NCBI GenBank assembly: GCA_964528305.1
Contig: CAZGSD010000002.1
Span: 1 to 64,000, forward strand
Length of the DNA stretch: 64,000 nucleotides
Origin: CAZGSD01 sp964528305
GTDB lineage: Bacteria > Patescibacteriota > Gracilibacteria > UBA1369
Direction of reading: 5' to 3'
This document shows, one piece after another, positions 26,273-34,177 of this stretch. A program made the position numbers and the translations under genes. Under the pieces are notes generated by a model, which made no database searches, was not told the DNA's origin, and saw only the letters and a program-made list of their open reading frames with translations. How positions within the stretch are numbered: the stretch's first letter is position 1; each line of letters opens with the position of its first letter.

Positions 26273-26707
26273 TTATTTATCTGTCGAACCAAAGCCACCA
26301 CGTGACGGGGCGTCAATATTCTCCACCTCTTCAAATTCAAAGCGATCTACACGCACAAAGATTCCCTGAGCTATACGATCTCCACGCCCCACCATCACTG
26401 GCTGCGTAGTAAAATTATACACCTGTACTTTCAACTCATCAGTCGGCCCATGATAATCCAAATCAATCACTCCAATACCATGTGGTGTCAGTAGTCCACG
26501 TTTCAGCGGTGTACTGCTGCGTGAGGCCAGACAGAGCATATAGCCATTTGGAACTTTCACTATCACATTGGCCGGTACTAACGCTATCTGTCCAGGCGCT
26601 ACCATAGTGTCCACTCGTGTCACCAAATCAAAAGCCACAGCCCCTTGCGTCTCATATTTAGGTAGAGGTAAATCTCTATCAACTCTACTGATCAAAACTT
26701 TTTCCAT
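26273..26707 (-). CDS. dut: dUTP diphosphatase
   Basis: A 144-residue trimeric dUTPase. Motif 2 is ASRSSTPLKRGL, motif 3 is GVIDLDYHGPTDELKVQVYN with the catalytic Asp, motif 4 is GDRIAQGIF and motif 5 at the C-terminus is SRGGFGSTDK, which closes over the substrate. The enzyme cleaves dUTP to dUMP and PPi, keeping uracil out of DNA and feeding dTMP synthesis. It starts the dut-tmk-folD run; the pyrophosphate it makes could be removed by the Ppa encoded nearby. Confidence 0.94.
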   Translation of the reverse strand: MEKVLISRVDRDLPLPKYETQGAVAFDLVTRVDTMVAPGQIALVPANVIVKVPNGYMLCLASRSSTPLKRGLLTPHGIGVIDLDYHGPTDELKVQVYNFTTQPVMVGRGDRIAQGIFVRVDRFEFEEVENIDAPSRGGFGSTDK

Positions 26708-26809
26708 AATTCTTAATTTTCACAAATTCTCTTCCGCCACAATCTAGCCCTCCATGCCGCATTTTCCAAGGGCTAAGCCGGTATTTTGATTTGCCATTTG
26801 GGGTGAAGC

Positions 26810-27805
26810 TTGGTTACCATACAAAGGCCAAATAAAAAAGTCTCTATCAATTCTAAAAGTCGTGCCAAAATAGATTTTGCAGTAGGTGGGCAAGCCCTCA
26901 TCGAGGGCATTTTGATGCGGTCTCCCAATTTCAATATCATTACTGTTCGTAATCCGGCGGGTGCTCTGACCACCAGCACGGAAAAGTATCACACCCTTAT
27001 TCAGCGGTTAAAGTTTTTGAATCTGCCAATTCTGCGTGGCATCATCAATATGTTTGAAATGCTATTAATTGGCACTCGCGCCCTCAATTTTTCTTCACGT
27101 GTGGCTTTTGGGGAGGAGGTAAGTGAATCAAAACCAGTGGCTCGCCACAAACAAATTTGGAATCATTTATCCATACTGCTTTCCACTATAATGGGGCTGA
27201 CTTTGGCCATCGGGCTATTCAAATTCCTTCCACTCTGGATCACCACTTGGCTCAGTCAAAGTTTTCCTTTTTTAGAAAAAAACTATTTATTTTTCAACCT
27301 GGTCGACGGATTACTAAAAACCACGATTTTTATCGCCTATATCAGCCTGCTGGCACTCCTGCCCGATATCAAAAGACTTTTTATGTATCATGGCGCTGAA
27401 CACAAATCTATCATGACTTATGAGCAGGGGCTCGATCTGACCGTCGCTAATGCCAGAGGCCAAACCCGCTTCCACCCTCGCTGCGGCACTAGTTTTATCC
27501 TAATCGTCTTTCTCATCAGTATTGTTGTTTTTACTTTTATTCCGAGACAACCAGATTTCCTGATTAATTTTCTCACCAGAATGTCGGCCCTGCCATTGAT
27601 AGCCGGGTTATCCTATGAACTACTAAAGTATTCGGCCAAACACCCAGCCAGTAAAATTCTAGCCCTACTCAGTCGCCCCGGCCTGCTTATGCAGCGCATC
27701 ACTACCAGCGAGCCAGATGACGATATGCTGGAAGTGGCTTTGCACGCCTTGCGTCTAGCCTTGCAGTCCGAACAAACCTCTAATCCATCCTCCCATGTTA
27801 TTTAA
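26810..27805 (+). CDS. DUF1385 (YqhQ-like) membrane protein
   Basis: A 331-residue polytopic protein of the DUF1385 family. Characteristic motifs are VGGQALIEGILMRSP near the N-terminus, YHGAEHKSIMTYE after the second membrane pair and ARGQTRFHPRCGTSF before the last membrane helices. Four to five hydrophobic segments are visible. Function is unknown; family members are often near ribosomal or release-factor genes in Firmicutes. The only possible start is the TTG at 26810, since a TGA lies two codons upstream and the family N-terminus is needed. It overlaps the next gene by 11 bases. Confidence 0.88.
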   Translation: MVTIQRPNKKVSINSKSRAKIDFAVGGQALIEGILMRSPNFNIITVRNPAGALTTSTEKYHTLIQRLKFLNLPILRGIINMFEMLLIGTRALNFSSRVAFGEEVSESKPVARHKQIWNHLSILLSTIMGLTLAIGLFKFLPLWITTWLSQSFPFLEKNYLFFNLVDGLLKTTIFIAYISLLALLPDIKRLFMYHGAEHKSIMTYEQGLDLTVANARGQTRFHPRCGTSFILIVFLISIVVFTFIPRQPDFLINFLTRMSALPLIAGLSYELLKYSAKHPASKILALLSRPGLLMQRITTSEPDDDMLEVALHALRLALQSEQTSNPSSHVI

Positions 27806-28085
27806 AATAACCTCACTCACTCGCGAACAAAAAATCTTTCTATTGGCTGTTATTTTGGCAGGAGTGGGCGTTTTTTATTATCTCTGGTCTGGTAGGCAGA
27901 GTTTAAATGAAAATCTTCGCCAGCTAAAAAAATCCGACAGCCGCGTCGAGCGTGTCAGCGAGTCTACTTCCAGCACTGGCGGCCGAGACATCACCGTCAC
28001 TTGTCGTGATGGCAGCAGCTATCAAGTCTACTATCCACCTGGAGAAGGGGATTATCAGGTCCTGGCCGATAGTAAATGCCAGTGA
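27795..28085 (+). CDS. Small single-pass membrane protein
   Basis: A 96-residue protein with one N-terminal membrane segment (IFLLAVILAGVGVFYYLW) followed by a charged extracytoplasmic domain. Two cysteines near the end (TVTCRDGSSYQVYY and ADSKCQ) could form a disulfide. It overlaps DUF1385 by 11 bases, indicating co-translation, so it may be a partner of that protein. I do not recognise a family. A 165-base foldback repeat begins one base after the stop codon. Confidence 0.65.
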   Translation: MLFKITSLTREQKIFLLAVILAGVGVFYYLWSGRQSLNENLRQLKKSDSRVERVSESTSSTGGRDITVTCRDGSSYQVYYPPGEGDYQVLADSKCQ

Positions 28086-28086
28086 T

Positions 28087-28251
28087 AGAAGACGGAGGGA
28101 TATTTATTCAGAAAAGCGGCTGCGCTCGCAGGGAGTATATTCCTCATATTTGCTAAAAATTCGCATGTTATGCGACATTTTCTTAACGCAAATATTTCGG
28201 ATACTCTCTGCTCGCTCCGCCATTTTCTGAATAAATATCCCTCCGTCTTCT
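28087..28251. repeat. Long foldback repeat (29-bp perfect arms)
   Basis: Arms at 28087-28115 and 28223-28251 are perfect inverted copies (AGAAGACGGAGGGATATTTA and onward). Inside are further paired blocks: GCGG/CCGC, ATATTTGC/GCAAATAT and the tip TCGCAT-GTT-ATGCGA. The element fills the space between convergent genes and starts right after a stop codon, so it could terminate transcription from both sides. Small open frames inside it are not genes. Confidence 0.85.
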
Positions 28252-28306
28252 GATTTAGCAAAAAACGGGGGGATAAAATATTCCACAGCTTATACAGGCA
28301 GAATTC

Positions 28307-29008
28307 CTACAGCTCAGACAGGGCGCTACTCACATCCACTCTTACACCTGGTCCCATAGTAGTAGCTACAGAAAGTCCCTGTACATAATTTCCTTTGGTT
28401 CCAGCTGGTTTATGGTCAACAATAGCTTTGAGCAGAGCACGTAGATTTTCTTTCAAATCAGGGGCGCTAAAAGAAACACGCCCAAATATATTGTGCATTT
28501 GACCTTGTTTATCAGTACGGAATTCCACACGGCCTTTTTTCAATTCACTAATAGTTTTCCCGATCTCAGGGCTCACAGTTCCAGCTTTTGGATTCGGCAT
28601 CAAACCTTTGGTACCCAATGTCTTGGCAACTTTACCGAGGTTTTTCATCACATCTGGGCTAGCTACCGCCACATCAAAGTCCATAAAGCCTTTGCTGATT
28701 TCCTCTATCAAATCATCCAGACCGGCTTTAATTGCGCCAGCCTCTTTCGCCTCTTTCACCTGATTTTCATTGACGAAGGCAATCACGCGTACATTTTTAC
28801 CAGTACCTTTTGGTAATGACACTGTAGCGCGAACCAATTGTTCTGCCACCTTTGTGTCCACACCCAGTTTCACATGCAGCTCACAGCTGGCATCAAATTT
28901 GGTGGTGGAAGTTTTTTTCAATAACTCACAAGCCTCGTCCATAGTGTAGAACTTGTTGCGGTCCACCATTTCAGCCGCTTTCTTGTAATTTTTACCTTGT
29001 TTTGCCAT
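28307..29008 (-). CDS. rplA: Large-subunit ribosomal protein L1
   Basis: A 233-residue uL1 beginning MAKQGKNYKKAAEMVDRNKF. Family motifs include GTGKNVRVIAF, GTKGLMPNPKAGTVSPEIG and the rRNA-binding KAGTVS loop. L1 forms the mobile stalk that helps move deacylated tRNA out of the E site, and in many bacteria represses its own L11-L1 operon. An upstream in-frame ATG at 29038 would add ten unconserved residues. Unusually, an unknown membrane-protein gene separates it from rplK. Confidence 0.96.
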   Translation of the reverse strand: MAKQGKNYKKAAEMVDRNKFYTMDEACELLKKTSTTKFDASCELHVKLGVDTKVAEQLVRATVSLPKGTGKNVRVIAFVNENQVKEAKEAGAIKAGLDDLIEEISKGFMDFDVAVASPDVMKNLGKVAKTLGTKGLMPNPKAGTVSPEIGKTISELKKGRVEFRTDKQGQMHNIFGRVSFSAPDLKENLRALLKAIVDHKPAGTKGNYVQGLSVATTMGPGVRVDVSSALSEL

Positions 29009-29074
29009 AACACATTGTTTGCGTGGTATTAGCGCCAAATCGACATTTGGCTCCCACCATATAATAAATAAATT

Positions 29075-29509
29075 TTAGACAACTTTTCTCTTTTTCCAGT
29101 CACTTTGAATCAACCAGAAGTGCAGCAACCATACAGGAAAGCCAACTAGTGTCAAAGCAATGGATTCAGAAACCTGCCGATTCCAGTCATTACGGGCGGA
29201 TTTTTCCTGGCTGACCGCCAGTCGCGCTTCACACTGCGCTATTTCTTCTTTGCTGCGTGGAGTGCTGGAGAGCATTTCTCCCTTAGCTCCATAAGCCTCC
29301 TTGGGCTGCTCACAGGGAGTAGCTTGATAAGGAGCGTAATAATTATAATAATTATCCACGGGGAACCAGACATTGAGCCCTAATTTGATAGCGCCAGATG
29401 CTCCTATTACCAGACAGATCAGGCCAATAATAGCTCCCAGACTCAAATAAATAGTCCTGATATACTGTAAAGCGTTGTTTTTTGGCGGATCGCTATGTAA
29501 TAGTCCCAT
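29075..29509 (-). CDS. Unknown two-helix membrane protein between rplK and rplA
   Basis: A 144-residue protein with hydrophobic helices at about 22-46 (LGAIIGLICLVIGASGAIKL) and 118-134 (ALTLVGFPVWLLHFWLI). The loop between them carries aromatic residues (NYYNYYAPYQ) and two cysteines (C63 and C93). The C-terminus is basic (SDWKKRKVV). No family recognised. It is inserted in the same orientation between L11 and L1, which are adjacent in most bacteria. It is probably part of that transcript, with a 22-base spacer to rplK. Confidence 0.68.
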   Translation of the reverse strand: MGLLHSDPPKNNALQYIRTIYLSLGAIIGLICLVIGASGAIKLGLNVWFPVDNYYNYYAPYQATPCEQPKEAYGAKGEMLSSTPRSKEEIAQCEARLAVSQEKSARNDWNRQVSESIALTLVGFPVWLLHFWLIQSDWKKRKVV

Positions 29510-29531
29510 GGTTTATTTTTAAAAATTACTT

Positions 29532-29957
29532 TTATTGTTCGACGTTAACCCCCATGCTTCGTGCAGTTCCTGCAATTATTTTCATGGCAGCTTCAACATC
29601 ATTAGCATTGAGATCAACCATTTTTTTCTCAGCAATTTCACGCAATTGAGCTTTGGTCAATGTACCAATCTTGTCTTTATTGGGTACGCCAGATCCTTTT
29701 GGCACATTGAGGGCTTTGATAATCAAAATAGAAGCTGGAGGTGTTTTGAGGATAAAAGTAAAAGACTTATCTTCATAAACACTGATTTCCACCGGGATGA
29801 TTGTATCTCCCATAGGAGCTGTAGCCGCATTGAACTGGCTGCAGAATCCTGGGATATTCACGCCATGCTGACCCAAAGCTGGACCGATTGGAGGTGCTGG
29901 GTTAGCTTTACCTGCTGCGATTTGCAGCTTGATTACAGTTTGTACTTTTTTAGCCAT
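29532..29957 (-). CDS. rplK: Large-subunit ribosomal protein L11
   Basis: A 141-residue uL11 of standard length. The N-terminal PPIGPALGQHGVNIPGFCSQFN proline-rich linker and the C-terminal rRNA-binding domain (KDKIGTLTKAQLREIAEKKM, GTARSMGVNVEQ) are both clear. L11 binds the GTPase-associated centre of 23S rRNA, where it interacts with elongation factors. It lies within the secE-nusG-rplK-rplA block, with unknown genes on both sides. Confidence 0.97.
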   Translation of the reverse strand: MAKKVQTVIKLQIAAGKANPAPPIGPALGQHGVNIPGFCSQFNAATAPMGDTIIPVEISVYEDKSFTFILKTPPASILIIKALNVPKGSGVPNKDKIGTLTKAQLREIAEKKMVDLNANDVEAAMKIIAGTARSMGVNVEQ

Positions 29958-30021
29958 AGTATTGTTATTATTATTCTTATTTGCTGGCCACCCGCCAAAG
30001 TTAGAAGCAAACTAGCGGCAG

Positions 30022-30816
30022 CTAAAGCAGTCCCTCCAGCAACCGGCTCACCGGCTGGAAATAATCCACACCGTTCACTTTAGCCTTCGGGTAGCTCAGA
30101 GCATACACATTGTTTCGGGTTTTGACAACTAAAAAAGCCTGCTCGCGAGGCTCCCCAAAATTGATATAAAAAGACCCCAGCCCAAATTGATTGGTTTGAT
30201 TGATAGTAACCCCCAAACTATCCTTGAATTTTGCTTTCAAAAAGTCATAAATTTCAGCCGTACTCTGCTCATCAGCAAAGTTAAACTCATAAGCCCGCAA
30301 TACTTGCACCTCATTCCCTTCATGCAGGCGAACAACCTGTTTTTCCACTATATCCAGATCAGCCAGCACGCTCAAATCAAACTGATCAAAGATCTGGCCT
30401 GTAAAAGGAATCGGTTTAATCACAATATTAGTAAAACCAGCCCGCAATAATGACTCACTGCTGATGTTTTTAGGCATATCTTTGGAATCACCAGTTCCCG
30501 TGGCGGGAGAGGCGGGCAGAGGGGGCGCTTTCGTGTCATCCTCTGATTTTAAGTCACTTCCTGTTAAAATCGTGGCATCTTGCCCATCCGTCTTGCCACT
30601 ATTCGCAGTATCCGCACTATCTTGCGTGCTAGCATTCCCAGCGTCAATCTTTGAGGCAGATTTCTCCTCCTCAGTAGTTTCTGGAGCTTTCGCCCCCTCC
30701 GTTGGAAAAGGCTTACGTTGCGGCGAATTTTCCACATCACTAATAGCAATAAAAAAAACTATCAGTATCGCCAGGATAGAGGTAATAGCCAGAGATGTAG
30801 AAGATTTACTTTGCAT
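30022..30816 (-). CDS. Membrane-anchored protein of unknown function between nusG and rplK
   Basis: A 264-residue protein with an N-terminal anchor (LAITSILAILIVFFIAI), then about 95 residues of Glu/Lys/Ser/Thr/Pro-rich disordered linker, then a folded domain of about 150 residues (SSESLLRAGFTNIVIKPIPF to the end). The domain has alternating strand and helix patterns and lacks cysteines. No family recognised. It sits in the same direction between nusG and rplK, separated from nusG by a foldback repeat, so it may have its own promoter. The gene call is good; the role is unknown. Confidence 0.68.
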   Translation of the reverse strand: MQSKSSTSLAITSILAILIVFFIAISDVENSPQRKPFPTEGAKAPETTEEEKSASKIDAGNASTQDSADTANSGKTDGQDATILTGSDLKSEDDTKAPPLPASPATGTGDSKDMPKNISSESLLRAGFTNIVIKPIPFTGQIFDQFDLSVLADLDIVEKQVVRLHEGNEVQVLRAYEFNFADEQSTAEIYDFLKAKFKDSLGVTINQTNQFGLGSFYINFGEPREQAFLVVKTRNNVYALSYPKAKVNGVDYFQPVSRLLEGLL

Positions 30817-30872
30817 ACATTAACAATAAAACATCCCCGCCCGGAAATGTAAAGTTATCGCAACGCATAACG

Positions 30873-30996
30873 GGGAAAGTTTATTAATTTGATTTTTACA
30901 AGGCGGCAAAAAAAATCCGAGGAGACAGTGTGCGTTACACGGCGACGAGGATTTTTTGCAGCCAACGCAGTAAAAATCAAATTAATAAACTTTCCC
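30873..30996. repeat. Foldback repeat, copy 2 (27-bp perfect arms)
   Basis: Perfect arms of 27 bases at 30873-30899 and 30970-30996, and an inner stem GGCGGCAAAAAAAATCC / GGATTTTTTGCAGCC. The right arm ends on the base before the nusG stop codon (minus strand). It shares TTTTTACAAGGCG and CAACGCAGTAAAAA with the copy at 13465-13575, although its outermost arm sequence differs and still pairs. It is a likely terminator of nusG. Confidence 0.87.
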
Positions 30997-31542
30997 TTAT
31001 TTCTTTTTCACCTGGGTAAAATCCAACTCAATGGGAGTCTCTCTGCCAAAGATAGAAATCAGTACTTTGACTTTACCTTTTTCCTCATCAACTTTGTTGA
31101 TCACGCCATCGTAATTTACAAATGGGCCATCCAGAATCATTACATGGTCTCCGACGCTGAAGTCTATCTTGAATTTAGCGTCTTGTTCACCCATCTGTTT
31201 CTTAACTATATTGAACTCATCAGGAGAAACAGGCACAGGCACATTACCGGAACCTACGAAACCGGTAACATTAGGCGTATTGCGCACCACAAACCAGGAA
31301 TCATCAGTCACAGTCATGTCCACCAATACATAACCAGGGAAAATACGTTTTTTCTCAGTGACAGGCTCGCCCTTCTTAATCACTATCTGTGTTTCCTTGG
31401 GCACCACTACATCAAAAATGTAGTCATGCATGTTTAGAGAATCTATTCTCTGTTTCAATGCTTCAGCCACGGCGTCTTCATAACCGGAGTAGGTGTGTAT
31501 CACATACCAGTGGCGCCCTGTATTTTCCGCTTGTCTAGCCAT
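30997..31542 (-). CDS. nusG: Transcription elongation/termination factor NusG
   Basis: A 181-residue NusG. The N-terminal NGN domain contains RHWYVIHTYSGYEDAVAEAL and IFPGYVLVDM, which contacts RNA polymerase. The KOW domain at the C-terminus (GDHVMILDGPFVNYDGVIN) binds Rho or ribosomal protein S10. It follows secE after 45 bases, the usual order. A foldback repeat starts right at its stop codon, and an extra gene lies between it and rplK, so the block is probably split into two transcripts. Confidence 0.96.
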   Translation of the reverse strand: MARQAENTGRHWYVIHTYSGYEDAVAEALKQRIDSLNMHDYIFDVVVPKETQIVIKKGEPVTEKKRIFPGYVLVDMTVTDDSWFVVRNTPNVTGFVGSGNVPVPVSPDEFNIVKKQMGEQDAKFKIDFSVGDHVMILDGPFVNYDGVINKVDEEKGKVKVLISIFGRETPIELDFTQVKKK

Positions 31543-31587
31543 ATAATTGTTTTATAACTTAAGTAACTACCTCAGCGACGAATCAAT

Positions 31588-31800
31588 TTAAACCTGTTTT
31601 GCCAACTCCAGCAATTTACCATAACCAAAATTCAAGCCCATATCCAACAGGCCTATTATGGCCGCTGCTGCTAGGCAGAAAGCCAATACGATTACGGTCA
31701 GTCGGAAAGCCTGTTTTCCAGTTGGCCAGCTAATTCTTTTTAGTTCCATCACACTCTCTTGTACATAATCCACAGCTGGATTTGGTCTCTTTTCAGTCAT
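31588..31800 (-). CDS. secE: Preprotein translocase subunit SecE
   Basis: A 70-residue single-helix SecE beginning MTEKRPNPAVDYVQESVMEL. The amphipathic segment KRISWPTGKQAFRLTVIVLA is the family signature, followed by one membrane helix. SecE clamps the two halves of SecY in the Sec channel. The frame opens seven codons earlier, but the ATG at 31800 matches the family start. A promoter, TTGATT-17-TTAAAT (31863 to 31835 on the minus strand), precedes it. Its neighbour nusG is expected. Confidence 0.93.
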   Translation of the reverse strand: MTEKRPNPAVDYVQESVMELKRISWPTGKQAFRLTVIVLAFCLAAAAIIGLLDMGLNFGYGKLLELAKQV

Positions 31801-31834
31801 AGAAAAATATTGGCAAATCAATTAAAGCAAAAAA

Positions 31835-31863
31835 ATTTAACCAAAATAGCCGGAATTAATCAA
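31835..31863 (-). promoter_or_regulatory. Predicted promoter of secE-nusG
   Basis: On the minus strand TTGATT (31863-31858) and TTAAAT (31840-31835) are 17 bases apart, 35 bases upstream of the secE ATG. It is back-to-back with the promoter of the pilin-like locus. Confidence 0.5.
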
Positions 31864-31869
31864 GAAGTT

Positions 31870-31898
31870 TTGTAAAAAAAGCCAAAAAATGCTAAAAT
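31870..31898 (+). promoter_or_regulatory. Predicted promoter of the pilin/PKD locus
   Basis: TTGTAA (31870-31875) and TAAAAT (31893-31898) are 17 bases apart. The spacer AAAGCCAAAAAATG closely matches the spacer of the promoter at 34127-34155. Because the -10 box covers the ATG at 31889, translation more likely starts at the ATG at 31931. Confidence 0.6.
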
Positions 31899-31930
31899 TT
31901 AAGGATAAATTTATTGCCCAGACTGGCTCC

Positions 31931-32998
31931 ATGACCAATTTTATAAAAATTTGCCGCTATCTGGTAATTAGCCTGGGCTTAATGCTATTTGTACAGCAAA
32001 TAGCCGGAGCTCAATCATTGTTACTGCCTCAGGTGGAAAGTTATGGTGGGCTGGTGCAAAATCCGGGCACGGTTAGTGGTAGTTTTGACAGCAATGTAGC
32101 CAGGCTGGTGGTGGGAGCGGTGCTTAATGTCCGCTACTTGCTGACTGCCATAGCAATTGCCTTGTTGGTTTTTGCTGGTTTCAATCTATTCACCGCCCAG
32201 GGAGACGAAGGGAAATGGAAAACCGCCAAGAGTACTCTGATTTACTCTATTATCGGATTAGCTCTGGTAGGACTTTCTGGTGAAATAGTCCGTATCTTTA
32301 CAGTTGGTAAATGTGCTGAATTAGGCCTGTTGCCTGCCTCCAATATGGCTGGCTGCGTAGAGGGGGGCTTTTTGAAAAACCCGCAAGCTATCATTCAGCG
32401 CACCACATTGTTCAACAAAGTTGTGCAATATCTCATCACCTTTATCAAATATTTACTTGGCTCAGTGGCCGTGCTGGCTTTACTGCGCAATGCTATTCGT
32501 ATGGCTGCCAACACAGCTGGGGATGAATTGGAAAAAGACAAAAAAGGCGTCATGGCCAGTTTACTTGGCCTAATCCTGGTGGTGATTTCTGATCCAATCA
32601 TTAATAAAGTTTTTTTCTCCATCGACAGCACGCGCTATCCCAGTGTGGGCGGAGCGGAGGTAGGCATCAATTACGCTCAGGGGGTGGCAGAAATAGTCGG
32701 TTTTACCAATTTTCTGGTCACCATCCTAACTCCCATTGCCATACTCGTGATAGTAGCAGGAGGTATCATGTACATCACTGCTGGCGACAATGCCGAAAGC
32801 CAAAGCAAAGCTAAACGCATGATTATGTTGGCCCTGGGAGGCATTATCATTATCTATGGAGCCTTTGCCATAGTATCCACTTTCATCAGTGGGCAATTTG
32901 ATCCTTCCTCTCCGGCTATCGTTAATCCGGCCGAAAAAAGTGAAGCCGCTCGTCAGAGTAATAACACCACTTTTTTGATTAATTCAATACATGTCTAA
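31931..32998 (+). CDS. VirB2/TrbC-like (T4SS pilin family) membrane protein 1
   Basis: About 355 residues. A signal peptide (KICRYLVISLGLMLFVQQIAGA) is followed by three modules of the T4SS-pilin type: two hydrophobic helices around a charged turn, for example ITAGDNAESQSKAKRMIMLALGG near the C-terminus. In CPR genomes such proteins occur as long tandem fusions; a role in pilus-like or secretion machinery is inferred from VirB2/TrbC. It overlaps the next gene by 8 bases. The frame opens at 31889, but that ATG lies in the predicted -10 box, so I prefer 31931. Confidence 0.82.
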   Translation: MTNFIKICRYLVISLGLMLFVQQIAGAQSLLLPQVESYGGLVQNPGTVSGSFDSNVARLVVGAVLNVRYLLTAIAIALLVFAGFNLFTAQGDEGKWKTAKSTLIYSIIGLALVGLSGEIVRIFTVGKCAELGLLPASNMAGCVEGGFLKNPQAIIQRTTLFNKVVQYLITFIKYLLGSVAVLALLRNAIRMAANTAGDELEKDKKGVMASLLGLILVVISDPIINKVFFSIDSTRYPSVGGAEVGINYAQGVAEIVGFTNFLVTILTPIAILVIVAGGIMYITAGDNAESQSKAKRMIMLALGGIIIIYGAFAIVSTFISGQFDPSSPAIVNPAEKSEAARQSNNTTFLINSIHV

Positions 32999-34124
32999 AC
33001 CTTTTCACATTACAGTGATACGGGCCATCCTGATTCTGTCAGGTATCTGTATATTGGGCGTAGCTACCGTCTGGGCGGAGCCAGGCCTACCAACACCAAG
33101 TCTAGGATCGGCGCCCACCACCACAGGTTCCACCACCAGCGGCCAAAACGCTCCCACGGCACCAACCGGTAAGGCCGGAGCCCAGTCTTCTAATAGCGCA
33201 TCATCAGCCGCGTCCAACAATTCCACCGGCAGCCCTGGTGGCGGCATGAGCGGCGTGATCAGACAGATTGGCGGACAAACCGCCCTACCCAGTTATGACG
33301 CTGGGCATTCCAAACAGAGTTATCAACCCGGGGCTGCCCAATTAACCAGTGTGATTTATTTTATCCTGGATTTTTTCAAATATATCTTCGGTGGCGTAGC
33401 TGTATTAACACTGATAGTTTCTGGTTTGAAGCTGATATTGGCGGGTCGCCAAGCCGCCGACGCCATGAGCAAAGAAAAAGAAACTCTACGGCTATCTTTT
33501 ACCGGCCTTATCATCATGCTCGTGGCTGATCAACTCATCCGGGTCTTTTTTGGACTGGAAGGTGAAGTTTATCGCACAGGCACAGATATGCAGTTGGCGG
33601 CGGAAGCCGGCACCGAAATAGCCAAAGGGGCCAGCAATCTAATTCGTATTTTCCTGCCATCAGTGGCCGTGGCATTTACCGTCATTGCCGGCTTCCGCCT
33701 GCTTTTGGCACGTGGAGATAATGATGAATTGGGTAAAGCTAAAAAACAAATTACTTGGGCTATAATCGGCTTAGTACTAGCCGGTTTAGCGGAAATTATC
33801 GTTTTCCGTGTTGTTTTCCCAGATCGAGGAAGTCGTATTCCAGACGCCATTGAATTCAACCGTCTACTGGTAACTATGACCAATTTTATCTCTGGGTTTA
33901 TCTCTACCCTGTCCGTTTTGGCCATTATTTATGCCGGTTATCTCTATGTTGTCTCTCTGGGAGGAGATCAAGTCGGTAAAGCCAAAACCATATTAACTGG
34001 CGCTTTTCTAGGGCTTTTACTCTCTATGGCAGCCTTTGGACTGGTTAACACTTTCGTGAAAATTGATCCTCTTCCATCCACTACTTCTTCTCCAGTTCGC
34101 CAAACCCAATTACCGGGACTGTAA
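32991..34124 (+). CDS. VirB2/TrbC-like (T4SS pilin family) membrane protein 2
   Basis: A 377-residue paralogue of the preceding protein. It has a signal peptide ending near VWAEPGL, then a disordered Ser/Thr/Gly/Pro-rich linker to about residue 115. Three hydrophobic pilin-like modules follow, with turns such as ILAGRQAADAMSKEKETLRL, LARGDNDELGKAKKQITWA and SLGGDQVGKAKTILTGAFLG. It starts within the previous gene (8-base overlap), so the two are probably stoichiometric partners in the membrane. No ATPase or relaxase genes are nearby to confirm a complete type IV machine. Confidence 0.82.
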   Translation: MSKPFHITVIRAILILSGICILGVATVWAEPGLPTPSLGSAPTTTGSTTSGQNAPTAPTGKAGAQSSNSASSAASNNSTGSPGGGMSGVIRQIGGQTALPSYDAGHSKQSYQPGAAQLTSVIYFILDFFKYIFGGVAVLTLIVSGLKLILAGRQAADAMSKEKETLRLSFTGLIIMLVADQLIRVFFGLEGEVYRTGTDMQLAAEAGTEIAKGASNLIRIFLPSVAVAFTVIAGFRLLLARGDNDELGKAKKQITWAIIGLVLAGLAEIIVFRVVFPDRGSRIPDAIEFNRLLVTMTNFISGFISTLSVLAIIYAGYLYVVSLGGDQVGKAKTILTGAFLGLLLSMAAFGLVNTFVKIDPLPSTTSSPVRQTQLPGL

Positions 34125-34126
34125 AA

Positions 34127-34155
34127 TTGTGTTTTAAAGCCAAAAATGGTACAAT
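34127..34155 (+). promoter_or_regulatory. Predicted promoter of the 1587-residue PKD gene
   Basis: TTGTGT (34127-34132) and TACAAT (34150-34155) are 17 bases apart. The spacer TTTAAAGCCAAAAATGG is nearly the same as that at 31876-31892, suggesting a common promoter type for the locus. Confidence 0.58.
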
Positions 34156-34177
34156 TAAGGGATAAGAAAAGCAAAAT

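Noticed and set aside
28055..28286. Small frames on both strands near 28.1-28.3 kb
   Set aside because: They lie within a palindromic element, so frames mirror each other; no protein-like composition.
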